DNA from: an uncultured Pelagibacteraceae bacterium
GTDB taxonomy: Bacteria; Pseudomonadota; Alphaproteobacteria; Pelagibacterales; Pelagibacteraceae
DNA: 64,000 nt
Direction of reading: 5' to 3'
NCBI GenBank assembly: GCA_902611265.1
Contig: CACLYY010000001.1
Location: 62,001 to 126,000 of the forward strand
A model generated the notes under the pieces. It was given only the letters and a program-made list of their open reading frames with translations, had not been told where the DNA came from and searched no databases. The stretch's first letter is position 1. Each line of letters begins with the position of its first letter. Positions 8,847 to 18,219 of the stretch are shown piece by piece. The translations under genes were made by a program, and so were the position numbers.

Positions 8847-9479
8847 CTAGTTTTTTTCATCTTTTTGACTTTCTTTCTTACTTTCCTCTGTTTTTTTCTT
8901 AGAAACACCAACTAAAGATGGCCTTAATAATCTGTCTTTCATCATAAAGCCTTTTTGAATTTCTTGAACAATTGTTCCGGATTCTTTTGTATCATCTTCC
9001 ACTTCCATCATTGCTTGATGAAGATTTGGATCAAGTTTTTCGTTAATTGATTTGATTGGCTCAATATTATTTTTCTTAAATATTGAAAGCATATCGTTAT
9101 TAATAATATCCAAATGTTCTACAATTTTTTTGAGTGCATCAGTATTTTTTAATTTTTCGTCATTTTCTAAAGCGACTTTTGATCTCTCAAGATTATCTAA
9201 CAAGTTAAGGGCTTCTTTAGCAAATGAATATCCTCCATATTCATACGCATCATCTTTTTCTTTCTCAAATCTTCTTCTTTGATTTTCCATCTCTGCAAAA
9301 GTTCTTGCAAGTTTATCTTTAAGTGCTTCTAACTCTTCCTCTGGTGTTAATCTTTCCTCTTTTTCTTTTTCCACATTATCATTACCAACTTTTTGATCCT
9401 CAACAAATTTTTCTGATGACTGGTTATCATCTTCAGTATTTAGAGTTGAATCGTTATTTTTATTTTCTTCCTTGTCCAT
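8847..9479 (-). CDS. grpE: Nucleotide exchange factor GrpE
   Basis: This 210-residue protein releases ADP from DnaK. It has a charged, low-complexity N-terminus (about residues 1-45), a long coiled-coil helix (EELEALKDKLARTFAEMENQRRRFEKE is its core) and a C-terminal beta domain with LHQAMMEVEDD and a GFMMKDRLLRPSLVGVSK end, the family signature. Length is normal. It is the promoter-proximal gene of the grpE-dnaK-dnaJ cluster and diverges from rdgB over only 36 bases, where a sigma-32-like promoter can be read. Confidence 0.96.
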   Translation of the reverse strand: MDKEENKNNDSTLNTEDDNQSSEKFVEDQKVGNDNVEKEKEERLTPEEELEALKDKLARTFAEMENQRRRFEKEKDDAYEYGGYSFAKEALNLLDNLERSKVALENDEKLKNTDALKKIVEHLDIINNDMLSIFKKNNIEPIKSINEKLDPNLHQAMMEVEDDTKESGTIVQEIQKGFMMKDRLLRPSLVGVSKKKTEESKKESQKDEKN

Positions 9480-9487
9480 ATTTGTTT

Positions 9488-9515
9488 ATATGGTAAGAAA
9501 ATATATAATTTCTAG
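9488..9515 (-). promoter_or_regulatory. Putative heat-shock (sigma-32-type) promoter of grpE
   Basis: On the minus strand the 36-base gap reads CTAGAAA (9515-9509), 13 bases, then TACCATAT (9495-9488). This agrees well with the RpoH consensus CTTGAAA-N13 to N15-CCCCATNT. It ends 8 bases before the grpE ATG, so the leader would be very short. The -35 element abuts the rdgB start codon on the other strand. Assignment is by pattern only. Confidence 0.5.
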
Positions 9516-10118
9516 ATGTCCAAAAAAAAAATTAAAGAAATATTTATAGGCTCAAATAACAAAGGAAAACTGAAGGAAATTGCAGATCTACTACCTAAAA
9601 GTTTAAAATTATATTCTAATTTAGACTATAAAATTCCTAGTCCTATAGAAACAGGTATCTCATTTCATGAAAATTCACTACTCAAGGCAAAATATTTTTC
9701 AAAAAAAACTAAAAAAATTTGTATGTCCGATGACTCTGGAATTGAGATTGATATTTTAGATAAAAAACCAGGAGTTTACTCTGCAGATTGGGCTGGAAAA
9801 AAAAGAAATTTTGATTTAGCCATTAAAAAAGTATACCGAGAAATTTATAAGAAGGACAAAAATTGGAAAAAGAAAAAAATTACAGCTAGATTTATCTGTG
9901 TCCTGACAATATTTTGGCCAAATGGATATTTCGTGAGTAAAATTGGTAAGATTGAAGGTCGTATATCTAACTTAAAAAGGGGGAAAAATGGTTTTGGCTA
10001 TGATCCAATCTTCATACCAAAAGGAAAAAGATTAACTTTTGGCGAGCTAGACCCTAAAAAAAAATATGAAATAGATCATCGTTTTAGTGCATTCAAAAAA
10101 ATTAAAAAATTTTTTTGA
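9516..10118 (+). CDS. rdgB: XTP/dITP diphosphatase (Ham1/RdgB family)
   Basis: This 200-residue house-cleaning enzyme hydrolyses non-canonical purine triphosphates such as dITP and XTP to monophosphates. The N-terminal GSNNKGKLKEIADLL is the family nucleotide-binding motif, MSDDSGIEIDIL (about residues 70-81) supplies the catalytic Asp, and the C-terminal part shows GFGYDPIFIPKG and the family-typical HRFSAFKKI end. It starts at the edge of the grpE promoter. Its 3' end overlaps the convergent LpoA-like gene by 17 bases. Confidence 0.93.
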   Translation: MSKKKIKEIFIGSNNKGKLKEIADLLPKSLKLYSNLDYKIPSPIETGISFHENSLLKAKYFSKKTKKICMSDDSGIEIDILDKKPGVYSADWAGKKRNFDLAIKKVYREIYKKDKNWKKKKITARFICVLTIFWPNGYFVSKIGKIEGRISNLKRGKNGFGYDPIFIPKGKRLTFGELDPKKKYEIDHRFSAFKKIKKFF

Positions 10119-11253
10119 ATTGGTTATCTTCAATACTATAGAAGTTTAATTGATGAGTAATTACATTTTTATTTATTTCAAAAATTCCTATTTTTCCTTT
10201 AAATTTATTTTTTTTGTAAAATATATTTTTTGAAATCTTAAAATCATTTTCTAAAATTAAAAAATAAACTAAGCCAATCAAATCATAACTTAAAAACGAG
10301 AGTTGATCACCATCCTCGCCATAATTATTCTTAAAATCATTTAAGAATGTTTCATAATTATTTTTATTAATTGATGGAAAATATATGGGATGAAGAGAAG
10401 TTTCTTTCAAAAGAGAATTATCAAACCATTGGTTTAATGTAATGTATTTAATTCTTTTTGAGGAAACATCTGTATATAGTAATGATGTAGCAACGCTTTT
10501 CAAATTTTCATCAAAATCTGCTATTACTACTGAGTCAAAGCCAATATTGCCCAGGGTGTCTTTTTTCTTTAAGTTTTGAATTTTTTTATCTTTATCTTTA
10601 AATGTTAAACTTTCGATCCTTTTTATTTCATCTCGCAGGTTATTTTTTCTTATTTGATATCTTGTTAGATTCTCAATTTGTTTTGTAAGTTTAGTTGGTT
10701 CTCTGTCGTAATAAAAAATGTATTTATGTTCTATCTTCGTTTTTTTAATTGCAATTTCTATTTCTTTTTTAAATTCTGACCTTGGAACTAAAAAAATACT
10801 TTTTGACAAATTACTTTTATTGTTAAATTTTTTTATTGTCTGTATTTGTGAAACCGCATTTACACCAGCACTAATAACATTTTTAGGATTATCAATTAAT
10901 TTATTTGTAAATGAAATGAAAATGACATCTTTTAAATCATCAAGATACTTATTGCTTTCATTAAATACTGGTCCCAAAATAATTCTTACACCTTGTTGAT
11001 ATAATTCTTTAGAAACTTTTAATGCATTAATAGGATTTGATTTTGTATCCCTTGGTAGAATCTCTATTTTTTCATCATCAATCTTATTGATTGCCATTCT
11101 AATCGATTTGATGATTTTTTCACCAATTGCAGAATTCTCTCCACTTAGAGGAACGATTAATCCAATTTTAATTTTTTCTTTTGAGTAAGCACTTTTGTTT
11201 AAAGCGAGGATTATTATAGCTCCACATACAAGTAATTTAATAAAAGTTTTCAT
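10102..11253 (-). CDS. Penicillin-binding-protein activator, LpoA-like periplasmic protein
   Basis: A 383-residue secreted protein with a signal peptide (FIKLLVCGAIIILALNKSAYS) and a type I periplasmic-binding fold: KIKIGLIVPLSGENSAIGEK at the start of the mature part, and IILGPVFNESNKY further on. Among alphaproteobacteria this architecture, sited beside rsmI and a BON-domain gene, corresponds to the YraM/LpoA neighbourhood. In E. coli LpoA activates penicillin-binding protein 1A from the outer membrane. No lipobox Cys is evident at the signal cleavage site, so lipidation is not supported here. It diverges from rsmI by 36 bases. Confidence 0.78.
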   Translation of the reverse strand: MKTFIKLLVCGAIIILALNKSAYSKEKIKIGLIVPLSGENSAIGEKIIKSIRMAINKIDDEKIEILPRDTKSNPINALKVSKELYQQGVRIILGPVFNESNKYLDDLKDVIFISFTNKLIDNPKNVISAGVNAVSQIQTIKKFNNKSNLSKSIFLVPRSEFKKEIEIAIKKTKIEHKYIFYYDREPTKLTKQIENLTRYQIRKNNLRDEIKRIESLTFKDKDKKIQNLKKKDTLGNIGFDSVVIADFDENLKSVATSLLYTDVSSKRIKYITLNQWFDNSLLKETSLHPIYFPSINKNNYETFLNDFKNNYGEDGDQLSFLSYDLIGLVYFLILENDFKISKNIFYKKNKFKGKIGIFEINKNVITHQLNFYSIEDNQFKKIF

Positions 11254-11289
11254 TTTAGTTTTAATAATATAATTAAATAAATAATTTAA

Positions 11290-12141
11290 ATGAATTTAAA
11301 TAATAATAAATTTAAACCTGGGCTATATTGTGTTGCTACACCAATAGGAAATATGGGTGATATTTCTTTTAGAGCAATTGAAACCTTAAGAAAATCAGAT
11401 TTAATTTTATGTGAGGATACTAGAGTCTCAAAAAATATCCTTAAAAAATTTGAAATAAAAAAAAAAATTATTTCTAATCATAAATTTAACGAAACTAAAA
11501 ATTTAAAATCAGTATTAGAACTTCTTAAAAATAATAAAATAGTATCATTAGTTTCTGATGCAGGAACACCAGCTCTTTCAGATCCTGGAAGAATACTTGT
11601 AAAGGAATGCGTAAAAAATGGAATTGATGTTTTTCCAATTCCTGGTCCATCAGCAGTAAGTGCAGCAATATCAATAAGTGGATTTTCTGACAATTTTTAT
11701 TTTTGTGGATTTTTACCTGAAAAACAAAATCAAATTAAAAAATTATTTCAGAATTTATCAAGTCTTGAATGTTCAATAGCATTTTTTATATCACCTAATA
11801 AACTCAGTAAAAGAATAAATGATATTAAAGAATTCTTTTTGGATAGAGAAATACTAATTTGTAGGGAAATTAGCAAATATCACGAGGAATACATTAGAGT
11901 ATCGGTAAATGAATTATCAAAAATTAATTTTTCAAGAAAAGGTGAAATAACTGTTGTTATTTCTGAGATGAAAAAAGAAAGATTAAGTTTTAAAGAACTT
12001 GAAGAATCAGATAAAAAAAAAATAAATAAATTAATTAAAAAAATGTCTATTAAAGATATCGTAAAAAAAATTTCAGAAGAAAAAAAAATATCTAAAAAAG
12101 TTATTTATAAATATTGTATAGAAATTAAAAATGAAAATTAG
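11290..12141 (+). CDS. rsmI: 16S rRNA (cytidine-1402 2'-O)-methyltransferase
   Basis: This 283-residue SAM-dependent tetrapyrrole-methylase-fold enzyme adds the ribose methyl to C1402 in the ribosomal P site. Diagnostic segments are YCVATPIGNMGDISFRAIET near residue 15, ILCEDTRVSKNIL, VSLVSDAGTPALSDPGRILV, and PIPGPSAVSAAISISG. The C-terminal end (IKKMSIKDIVKKISEEKKIS) is the usual helical RsmI tail. It diverges from the LpoA-like gene and its end overlaps the BON-domain gene by 11 bases. The yraN nuclease gene often found between the two is absent here. Confidence 0.95.
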   Translation: MNLNNNKFKPGLYCVATPIGNMGDISFRAIETLRKSDLILCEDTRVSKNILKKFEIKKKIISNHKFNETKNLKSVLELLKNNKIVSLVSDAGTPALSDPGRILVKECVKNGIDVFPIPGPSAVSAAISISGFSDNFYFCGFLPEKQNQIKKLFQNLSSLECSIAFFISPNKLSKRINDIKEFFLDREILICREISKYHEEYIRVSVNELSKINFSRKGEITVVISEMKKERLSFKELEESDKKKINKLIKKMSIKDIVKKISEEKKISKKVIYKYCIEIKNEN

Positions 12142-12724
12142 AAAAATTCTATTTTTGCTAAGTTTTGTAATTCTTTCGAGTTGTGTTGGTTATTCTTCAA
12201 CAGGTGTTTTAGGTACTGGTGTTTCAATTGCTTTAGACCCTAGAAGCTTAGGAACCCAGATAGATGACTCGATAATGCAGCAAAATTTGAGAGCAAAATT
12301 ATTATCAGCAGACAAAAGTTATATCATTACAGTGAAAACAAAAATTCTTGATGGAAGGATATTCCTTACAGGAAAAGTAAGTTCAGTTGAGGACAAATTA
12401 AAAATTACAAAATTAGCTTGGGAAATAAAAGGTGCAAGATCAGTTAAAAATGATTTAAGAATAAAAGAAGAGTTTAATTTTAAAAGATCTGCTAAAGATT
12501 TACTTTTAACATCACAGCTTAGAGCGGCTTTAATAGCAAATAAAAAAGTAAAATCAGTAAACTACAATATAGATTCTTATAAAAAGAAAATTTATATTTA
12601 TGGAATAGCTCAAAATGATACCGAAAGAGACGAGGTGACTAGGGAGGCAAAACAAATATTGGATGTTGAAGATGTAATCACCAGTATATTTTTAGTCGAT
12701 GATTTGAGAGTTGTGAAAAATTAG
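12131..12724 (+). CDS. dolP: BON-domain lipoprotein, DolP/YraP-like
   Basis: This 197-residue protein has a lipoprotein signal peptide (ILFLLSFVILSSCVGYSS; ILSSC lipobox with Cys at about residue 18) and two BON domains. The first is at about residues 50-115 (ILDGRIFLTGKVSS and AWEIKGARSVKNDL) and the second at about residues 120-195 (IYIYGIAQNDTERDEV). E. coli DolP maintains outer-membrane integrity and binds anionic lipid. The position after rsmI and opposite an LpoA-like gene repeats the E. coli yraM-yraL-yraP arrangement, which strengthens the call. Its 3' end overlaps the convergent malic enzyme gene by 4 bases. Confidence 0.85.
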   Translation: MKIRKILFLLSFVILSSCVGYSSTGVLGTGVSIALDPRSLGTQIDDSIMQQNLRAKLLSADKSYIITVKTKILDGRIFLTGKVSSVEDKLKITKLAWEIKGARSVKNDLRIKEEFNFKRSAKDLLLTSQLRAALIANKKVKSVNYNIDSYKKKIYIYGIAQNDTERDEVTREAKQILDVEDVITSIFLVDDLRVVKN

Positions 12725-15015
12725 CTTTTATTCAAATTTTTATAATCAATTACTCCTGCTGAATATGCAGCTACCGAAGCTAAGTTCAAAATTTCAGATG
12801 TAGATGATCTCAAAGGAGCTATTTCGATTGGTTGAGCAAGACCTATTAATAATGGACCAATTACTTTTGCGTCTCCTAATGTCTTCATAATTTTATAAGA
12901 AATTGCAGCACTATGTTGGCCAGGCATGACTAGAATGTTTGCTTTACCTACTATTTCCGAAAATGGATATAAATCAGAATATTCATCATCAAGTGCTACA
13001 TCTGGTTGCATATCCCCATCAAATTTAAAATCTACTTTTCTATCTTTTAATATTTCCACAGCTTCTCTAATATGTTTTGTTCTACTAGTTATTGGTTGAC
13101 CAAATGTTGAATGAGATAAAAAAGCAATTTTAGGATCAATTCCAAACAATCTTACAACTCTTGCAGATGAAATTGCTATATTAGCTAATTCCTCAGATGA
13201 AGGATATTCGTTAACTGATGTATCTCCTATAAATACTGTTTTTCCTTTTCTCACTACCATGTTTAAGCCAAACATAATTTCTCCTTTACGAGCAGGTATA
13301 ACTTTTTTTATCCTTTCAAGTGACTGCGAATATCTTCTAGTATTTCCTGTTACCATTGCATCTGCATCTCCACATTCAACCATGCATGACGCCCAAATAA
13401 CTCTGTCATTTCTAATCATCCTATCACAATCTCTCTCAAGTAAACCTTGATCTCTATGCATTTTTTTAAATAGAAATTTTGTGTATTTGTCTCTCATTTT
13501 TTTATTGGTAGAATTAACAATTTTAATATTTAAATTTTCTCCATAACCAATTTCTTTTAACCTTTGCTTAACTATGTTTTCTTTTGCAACAATTATAGGA
13601 GTTCCTAAACCACTATTTTTAAATGCAATTGCAGCTTTTAAAGTATTTTCATCCTCACCATCTGCAAAAACAACTGTTTTCTGATTTTTCTTAATTTTAG
13701 AATTAATTCCTTGAAGTATAGTTACTGAGGGGTCTAACCTTTGTTTTAATTGATCAGAGTATATACTAAAATTTTCAATTTTTTTTCTCGCCACTCCAGT
13801 TTTCATCGCAGCTTTTGCTACAGCTACTGGAATTACGCTTATTAGTCTTGGATCAAATGTAGAGGGAATAATATAATCTTTTCCATATTTTGGTCGATCT
13901 CCACCCATAGCTGCTGCAACTTCATCAGGAACTCTCTCTCTAGCTAATTTTGCAATTGCATTAGCAGCGGCCATTTTCATTTCCTCATTTATTGTTTTTG
14001 CTCTTACATCAAGAGCACCTCTGAATATATATGGAAAACCAATTAAATTATTTACTTGATTGGGATAATCTGATCTACCGGTTGCTATGATTGCATCCTT
14101 TCTTACTTTATAGACATCCTCAGGTAATATTTCTGGATCTGGATTAGCACAGGCAAATATTATTGGATTTTTTGCCATTCGTTTAACCATTTCTTTTTTC
14201 AGTATACCAGCTGAAGACAGACCTAAAAAAACATCTGCATTTTTTAACGCATCATTCAAATTTTTGTTTTTTGTTTTTTTTGCATATTTTAATTTCCACT
14301 TATTCAACCCTTTTCTATTAGAGCTAATCACACCCTTACTATCTATCATGGTTAAATTTTCTTTTTTTACACCTAATTTAATAAACAAATCTGAGCATGC
14401 CATCGCCGAGGCTCCTGCACCATTTACAACAACTTTAATATTAGAAATTTTTTTTTTTGTAATATGAATTGAATTAATTAATGCAGCAGATGTAATAATT
14501 GCTGTTCCATGTTGATCGTCATGAAATACTGGAATATCAAGTATTTCTTTTAATTCTTCTTCAATAATAAAACATTCTGGAGCAGCAATATCTTCAAGAT
14601 TAATACCTCCAAAACTAACAGCAAAGTTTTTTATACTGTTAACAATTTCTTTAGGATCTTTATTGTCAATCTCTAAATCAATAGCATCTATATCTGCAAA
14701 TCTTTTAAACAAAACTGCCTTACCTTCCATCACAGGCTTTGAGGCTATAGCTCCTAAATTGCCTAGTCCTAAAATAGCGGATCCATTACTTATAACTGCA
14801 ACTAAATTTCCTTTAGTTGTATAATCGTAAGCTAGTTCAGAATTCTTATAGATTTCTTTGACCGGTGCTGCCACTCCAGGTGAATAAGCTAAAGCCAAAT
14901 CTCTTTTTGAAGTCATTGGTTTTGATGAATTTATCTCAATCTTTCCAGATTTGTTTAAATTATGAAACTCAAGGGCTTCTTTATCTGAGTAGTGTTCAAT
15001 CTTATTTTTTTTCAT
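12721..15015 (-). CDS. maeB: NADP-dependent malic enzyme with phosphotransacetylase-like domain
   Basis: A 764-residue fusion. Residues 1 to about 430 are malic enzyme (LALAYSPGVAAPVKEI, PVFHDDQHGTAIITSAALIN and the NADP-binding VVVNGAGASAMAC). The remainder resembles phosphate acetyltransferase (VFADGEDENTLKAA and FLSHSTFGQPITSRTKHI). The enzyme decarboxylates malate to pyruvate with NADP+. In MaeB proteins the second domain is regulatory, usually sensing acetyl-CoA, and is not known to be an active transacetylase. Length fits the family. It diverges from murJ. Confidence 0.95.
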   Translation of the reverse strand: MKKNKIEHYSDKEALEFHNLNKSGKIEINSSKPMTSKRDLALAYSPGVAAPVKEIYKNSELAYDYTTKGNLVAVISNGSAILGLGNLGAIASKPVMEGKAVLFKRFADIDAIDLEIDNKDPKEIVNSIKNFAVSFGGINLEDIAAPECFIIEEELKEILDIPVFHDDQHGTAIITSAALINSIHITKKKISNIKVVVNGAGASAMACSDLFIKLGVKKENLTMIDSKGVISSNRKGLNKWKLKYAKKTKNKNLNDALKNADVFLGLSSAGILKKEMVKRMAKNPIIFACANPDPEILPEDVYKVRKDAIIATGRSDYPNQVNNLIGFPYIFRGALDVRAKTINEEMKMAAANAIAKLARERVPDEVAAAMGGDRPKYGKDYIIPSTFDPRLISVIPVAVAKAAMKTGVARKKIENFSIYSDQLKQRLDPSVTILQGINSKIKKNQKTVVFADGEDENTLKAAIAFKNSGLGTPIIVAKENIVKQRLKEIGYGENLNIKIVNSTNKKMRDKYTKFLFKKMHRDQGLLERDCDRMIRNDRVIWASCMVECGDADAMVTGNTRRYSQSLERIKKVIPARKGEIMFGLNMVVRKGKTVFIGDTSVNEYPSSEELANIAISSARVVRLFGIDPKIAFLSHSTFGQPITSRTKHIREAVEILKDRKVDFKFDGDMQPDVALDDEYSDLYPFSEIVGKANILVMPGQHSAAISYKIMKTLGDAKVIGPLLIGLAQPIEIAPLRSSTSEILNLASVAAYSAGVIDYKNLNKS

Positions 15016-15064
15016 TTCTTAAATTATTTATACTAATAAGCTAAATTTAAGACTAATATGATTT

Positions 15065-16594
15065 ATGAATCTTATTAAGTCAACAAGCACATTTAGCATA
15101 TTTGTTTTATTAAGTAGAGTTCTTGGTTACGTAAGAGATTTTTTCATAGCAATATATCTTGGATCAGGTCCACTTGCAGATGCTTTCTTTGTAGCCTTTA
15201 GAATCCCAAATACATTTAGAAGACTATTTTCTGAAGGAACTTTTAATGCAGCTTTTGTCCCTTCATATTCTTCAGAATTAGTCAAGGGAAAAAAAAATGC
15301 AAACTCGTTTGCTAACACAATTTTTAACTTATTATTTTTAGTTTTGTTCTTCACAATTCTTATAATTGAAATTTTTATGCCATCATTTATTAAAATAATT
15401 GCCCCAGGGTTTTCAAATGACACTGAAAAATTAAACATTGCCATAAATTTAACCAGAATTACTTTTCCGTTTTTATTTTTTATTAGTCTGGCTTCTTTTT
15501 TTTCAGCAATATTAAATTCTCATAATAAATTTGCAGCAGCAGCAGCAGCTCCGATAATTCTTAATATATTGTTGATAATTTGTTTGTTGTTTGCTGAGGA
15601 TTTAAATAACAATTTAGTATATTATTTGTCCTACACAGTCTCTATTGCTGGTCTAATTCAATTTATCTTCTTATTAATATTTGTAAAAAAATATTTCAAA
15701 ATAGATATTAGCTTTAAATTTAAAATTAACGAAAAGGTTAAAATTTTTTTTAGTAAACTTTTACCTAGTATTTTTTCATCTGGTGTAACCCAAATAAATA
15801 TTCTAGTTGGAACAATTATTGCGTCATTTCAGGCAAGTGCGGTTTCTTATTTATACTATGCAGATAGAATTTATCAGATAAACTTAGCAATAGCAGGGAT
15901 TGCAATAGGAACTGTGATACTTCCAAATTTAAGTCGACATATTAAAAAAAATGATAATTTTAAAACTATCAAACTGCAGAATAAAGCTCTAGAGCTAAGT
16001 TTATTTCTAAGCTTGCCAGCAACATTAGCTCTCATAGTTGGTTCAGAACAAATAACATCTTCGTTATTTGGATATGGCTCATTTAATCAACAAAGTGTAT
16101 TTAACTCTGCAGAAGCCCTGTTTTATTTCTCTTTTGGACTTCCTGCATTCTCACTGATTAAAATATTTTCAACTTTTTTATTTGCAAGAGATGATACGAA
16201 AACTCCATTTAAGTATTCTCTTATTTCAGTAATCTTAAATATATTAATAAGTTTAATATTTTTTTCAAAGATAGGTTTTATAATAATACCAATAGCAACA
16301 ACAATCTCCTCATGGTTTAATGGGATTATTTTATTGATTTTTGTAATTAATAAAAACTACTTCAAATTTAGTCCAAATTTTCTTAAACAAATGTTAAAAA
16401 TTATTTTTTCAAATATTATAGCAATCTCTATTTTCTATTTTTTGTTAAATTCTCTATCATCTTACTTTGAGTATGGAAATAGTTTGAAATTTTTATATAT
16501 TATTTTGATTGTGTTATTTACCTTCGTTTCATACGTCGGAGTCTCAATTATTATAAAAGCCTTTAAAATTTCAGATATTAATTTAAAGTATTAA
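15065..16594 (+). CDS. murJ: Lipid II flippase MurJ
   Basis: This 509-residue polytopic inner-membrane protein of the MOP superfamily flips lipid II for peptidoglycan synthesis. The N-terminus (STSTFSIFVLLSRVLGYVRD, then DAFFVAFRIPNTFRRLFSEG) is the family signature including the functionally important Arg residues. About 13-14 hydrophobic helices follow, with the usual segment VSYLYYADRIYQINLAIAG in the middle. Start is 49 bases from the divergent maeB start. trpS follows after 3 bases, a murJ-trpS pairing seen in other alphaproteobacteria. Confidence 0.95.
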   Translation: MNLIKSTSTFSIFVLLSRVLGYVRDFFIAIYLGSGPLADAFFVAFRIPNTFRRLFSEGTFNAAFVPSYSSELVKGKKNANSFANTIFNLLFLVLFFTILIIEIFMPSFIKIIAPGFSNDTEKLNIAINLTRITFPFLFFISLASFFSAILNSHNKFAAAAAAPIILNILLIICLLFAEDLNNNLVYYLSYTVSIAGLIQFIFLLIFVKKYFKIDISFKFKINEKVKIFFSKLLPSIFSSGVTQINILVGTIIASFQASAVSYLYYADRIYQINLAIAGIAIGTVILPNLSRHIKKNDNFKTIKLQNKALELSLFLSLPATLALIVGSEQITSSLFGYGSFNQQSVFNSAEALFYFSFGLPAFSLIKIFSTFLFARDDTKTPFKYSLISVILNILISLIFFSKIGFIIIPIATTISSWFNGIILLIFVINKNYFKFSPNFLKQMLKIIFSNIIAISIFYFLLNSLSSYFEYGNSLKFLYIILIVLFTFVSYVGVSIIIKAFKISDINLKY

Positions 16595-16597
16595 CTG

Positions 16598-17599
16598 ATG
16601 TCCAAAATAATATTTTCTGGTGTTCAACCTACAGGGAACCTTCATTTAGGTAACTATCTTGGAGCTATTAAAAATTTTGTTGAATTGAATGATGATAAAG
16701 AAAATCATTGTATATTCTGTGTTGTAGATTTACATGCAATTACTGTTAAGCAAAACAAAGATGAATTAAAGAATAACATTCGTGAAACAGCTGCAACTTT
16801 TATTGCAAGTGGAATTGATGTAAGTAAAAGTATTATTTTTAATCAATCTGAAGTTCATGCGCATGCCGAAGGATCCTGGATTTTAAGTTGTATGGCTCCA
16901 ATGGGTTGGTTGAATAGAATGACACAGTTTAAAGAAAAAGCTGGAAAAGATAAGGAAAAAGCATCTGTTGGTCTTTATATTTATCCTATTTTGATGGCTA
17001 GTGATATATTACTTTATGATACTACCCATGTTCCCGTTGGGGAAGATCAGAAACAACATTTAGAACTAACAAGAGATATAGCACAAAAATTTAACAAAGA
17101 TTTTAATTGTGAAAATTTTTTAAAAGTTCCAGAACCATTAATTAAAAAAAGATTTTCAAGAATAATGAGTTTAAAAGATGGTTTAAAAAAAATGAGTAAA
17201 TCAGACCCATCAGATCTTAGTAGAATAAATTTGACAGACTCCAAAGATGAAATTGTTAACAAAATTAAAAAAGCAAAAACCGATTCTTATCCTATTCCAA
17301 ACGAAGAAATTAAATTAAAAGATAGACCTGAAGCCCAAAATCTTCTTGGAATTTATTCTAGTATTTCAAATCAAACTTTGGATGAAACATTAAATGAATT
17401 TGGAGGTAAAAATTTTTCAGATTTAAAGGTTAAATTAGCTGAAATTTTATCAAATAAAATTTCTCCTATAACAGAAGAGATAAAAAAATTAACTAATGAT
17501 AAAAAATATTTGGATAAGATTCTATTAGAGGGTGCAAGTAAAGCAGAGGAGATTGCAGGACAAAAGATAAAAGAAATGAAGAAAATAATTGGTTTCTAG
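16598..17599 (+). CDS. trpS: Tryptophan--tRNA ligase
   Basis: This 333-residue class I aminoacyl-tRNA synthetase charges tRNA-Trp. The N-terminal [20 protein letters not shown] contains the HIGH-type motif as NLHLGNY, and the KMSKS loop is exact ([14 protein letters not shown], about residues 195-208). DHHV-like VVDLHAIT and [17 protein letters not shown] are also conserved. Length is standard. It starts 3 bases after murJ and is probably co-transcribed with it. Confidence 0.97.
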   Translation: MSKIIFSGVQPTGNLHLGNYLGAIKNFVELNDDKENHCIFCVVDLHAITVKQNKDELKNNIRETAATFIASGIDVSKSIIFNQSEVHAHAEGSWILSCMAPMGWLNRMTQFKEKAGKDKEKASVGLYIYPILMASDILLYDTTHVPVGEDQKQHLELTRDIAQKFNKDFNCENFLKVPEPLIKKRFSRIMSLKDGLKKMSKSDPSDLSRINLTDSKDEIVNKIKKAKTDSYPIPNEEIKLKDRPEAQNLLGIYSSISNQTLDETLNEFGGKNFSDLKVKLAEILSNKISPITEEIKKLTNDKKYLDKILLEGASKAEEIAGQKIKEMKKIIGF

Positions 17600-17638
17600 A
17601 AATCTTTAAATATTTAAAATTATGACTATATAGATATT

Positions 17639-18181
17639 ATGTTCATACAAACGCAAAAAACGCCAAATCCAAACTCTTTAAAATTTTTGCTTGGCAAGAA
17701 AGTTTCTAATGATGGTCCTCATGAGTTTTTAAACGAAAATCAAACAGAAATTCCAGTATTAAAGCATATCCTCTCTATAAATGGTGTGACAGGAATTTTT
17801 TTAAGTGAGGATTTTGTTTCAGTAAATAAATCTCATGAAGAGAAGTGGGAAAATATAAAACATATAATAATATCTTATTTGAATGAGTACTACGATCAAG
17901 GAAATGAATTCATAATAAATAAAAAAACAGATTTAGATTACGCCAAAAATTATGGAGAAATTGAAAATAAGATAATTAAGATTTTAGAAACTAAAATTAG
18001 ACCAGCTGTTGCAAGAGATGGGGGTGATATAACATTTAAAGAGTTTAAAGATGGAAAAGTTACGGTTGAATTAAAAGGAAGCTGTTCAGGATGCCCATCT
18101 TCAACTTTAACTTTAAAACAGGGGGTACAAAATTTACTTTGTCATTATATTCCTGAGGTTAAAGAAGTTTTAGCTGTATAA
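17639..18181 (+). CDS. nfuA: NifU-family iron-sulfur carrier (Nfu type)
   Basis: The 180-residue protein has two domains: an N-terminal Nfu domain (MFIQTQKTPNPNSLKFLLG, as in mitochondrial/alphaproteobacterial Nfu1) and a C-terminal NifU domain from about residue 105 with the cluster-binding motif SCSGCPSSTLTLKQG. The CxxC supplies ligands for a [4Fe-4S] cluster passed to client proteins. Its position upstream of tsaB, fur and miaB is the usual alphaproteobacterial one; MiaB itself is an iron-sulfur client. The gene is followed after 38 bases by the glucosaminidase gene, an insertion into that order. Confidence 0.92.
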   Translation: MFIQTQKTPNPNSLKFLLGKKVSNDGPHEFLNENQTEIPVLKHILSINGVTGIFLSEDFVSVNKSHEEKWENIKHIIISYLNEYYDQGNEFIINKKTDLDYAKNYGEIENKIIKILETKIRPAVARDGGDITFKEFKDGKVTVELKGSCSGCPSSTLTLKQGVQNLLCHYIPEVKEVLAV

Positions 18182-18219
18182 ATCAATAATATCAATTATA
18201 AATAGACCTTAAATTAATC

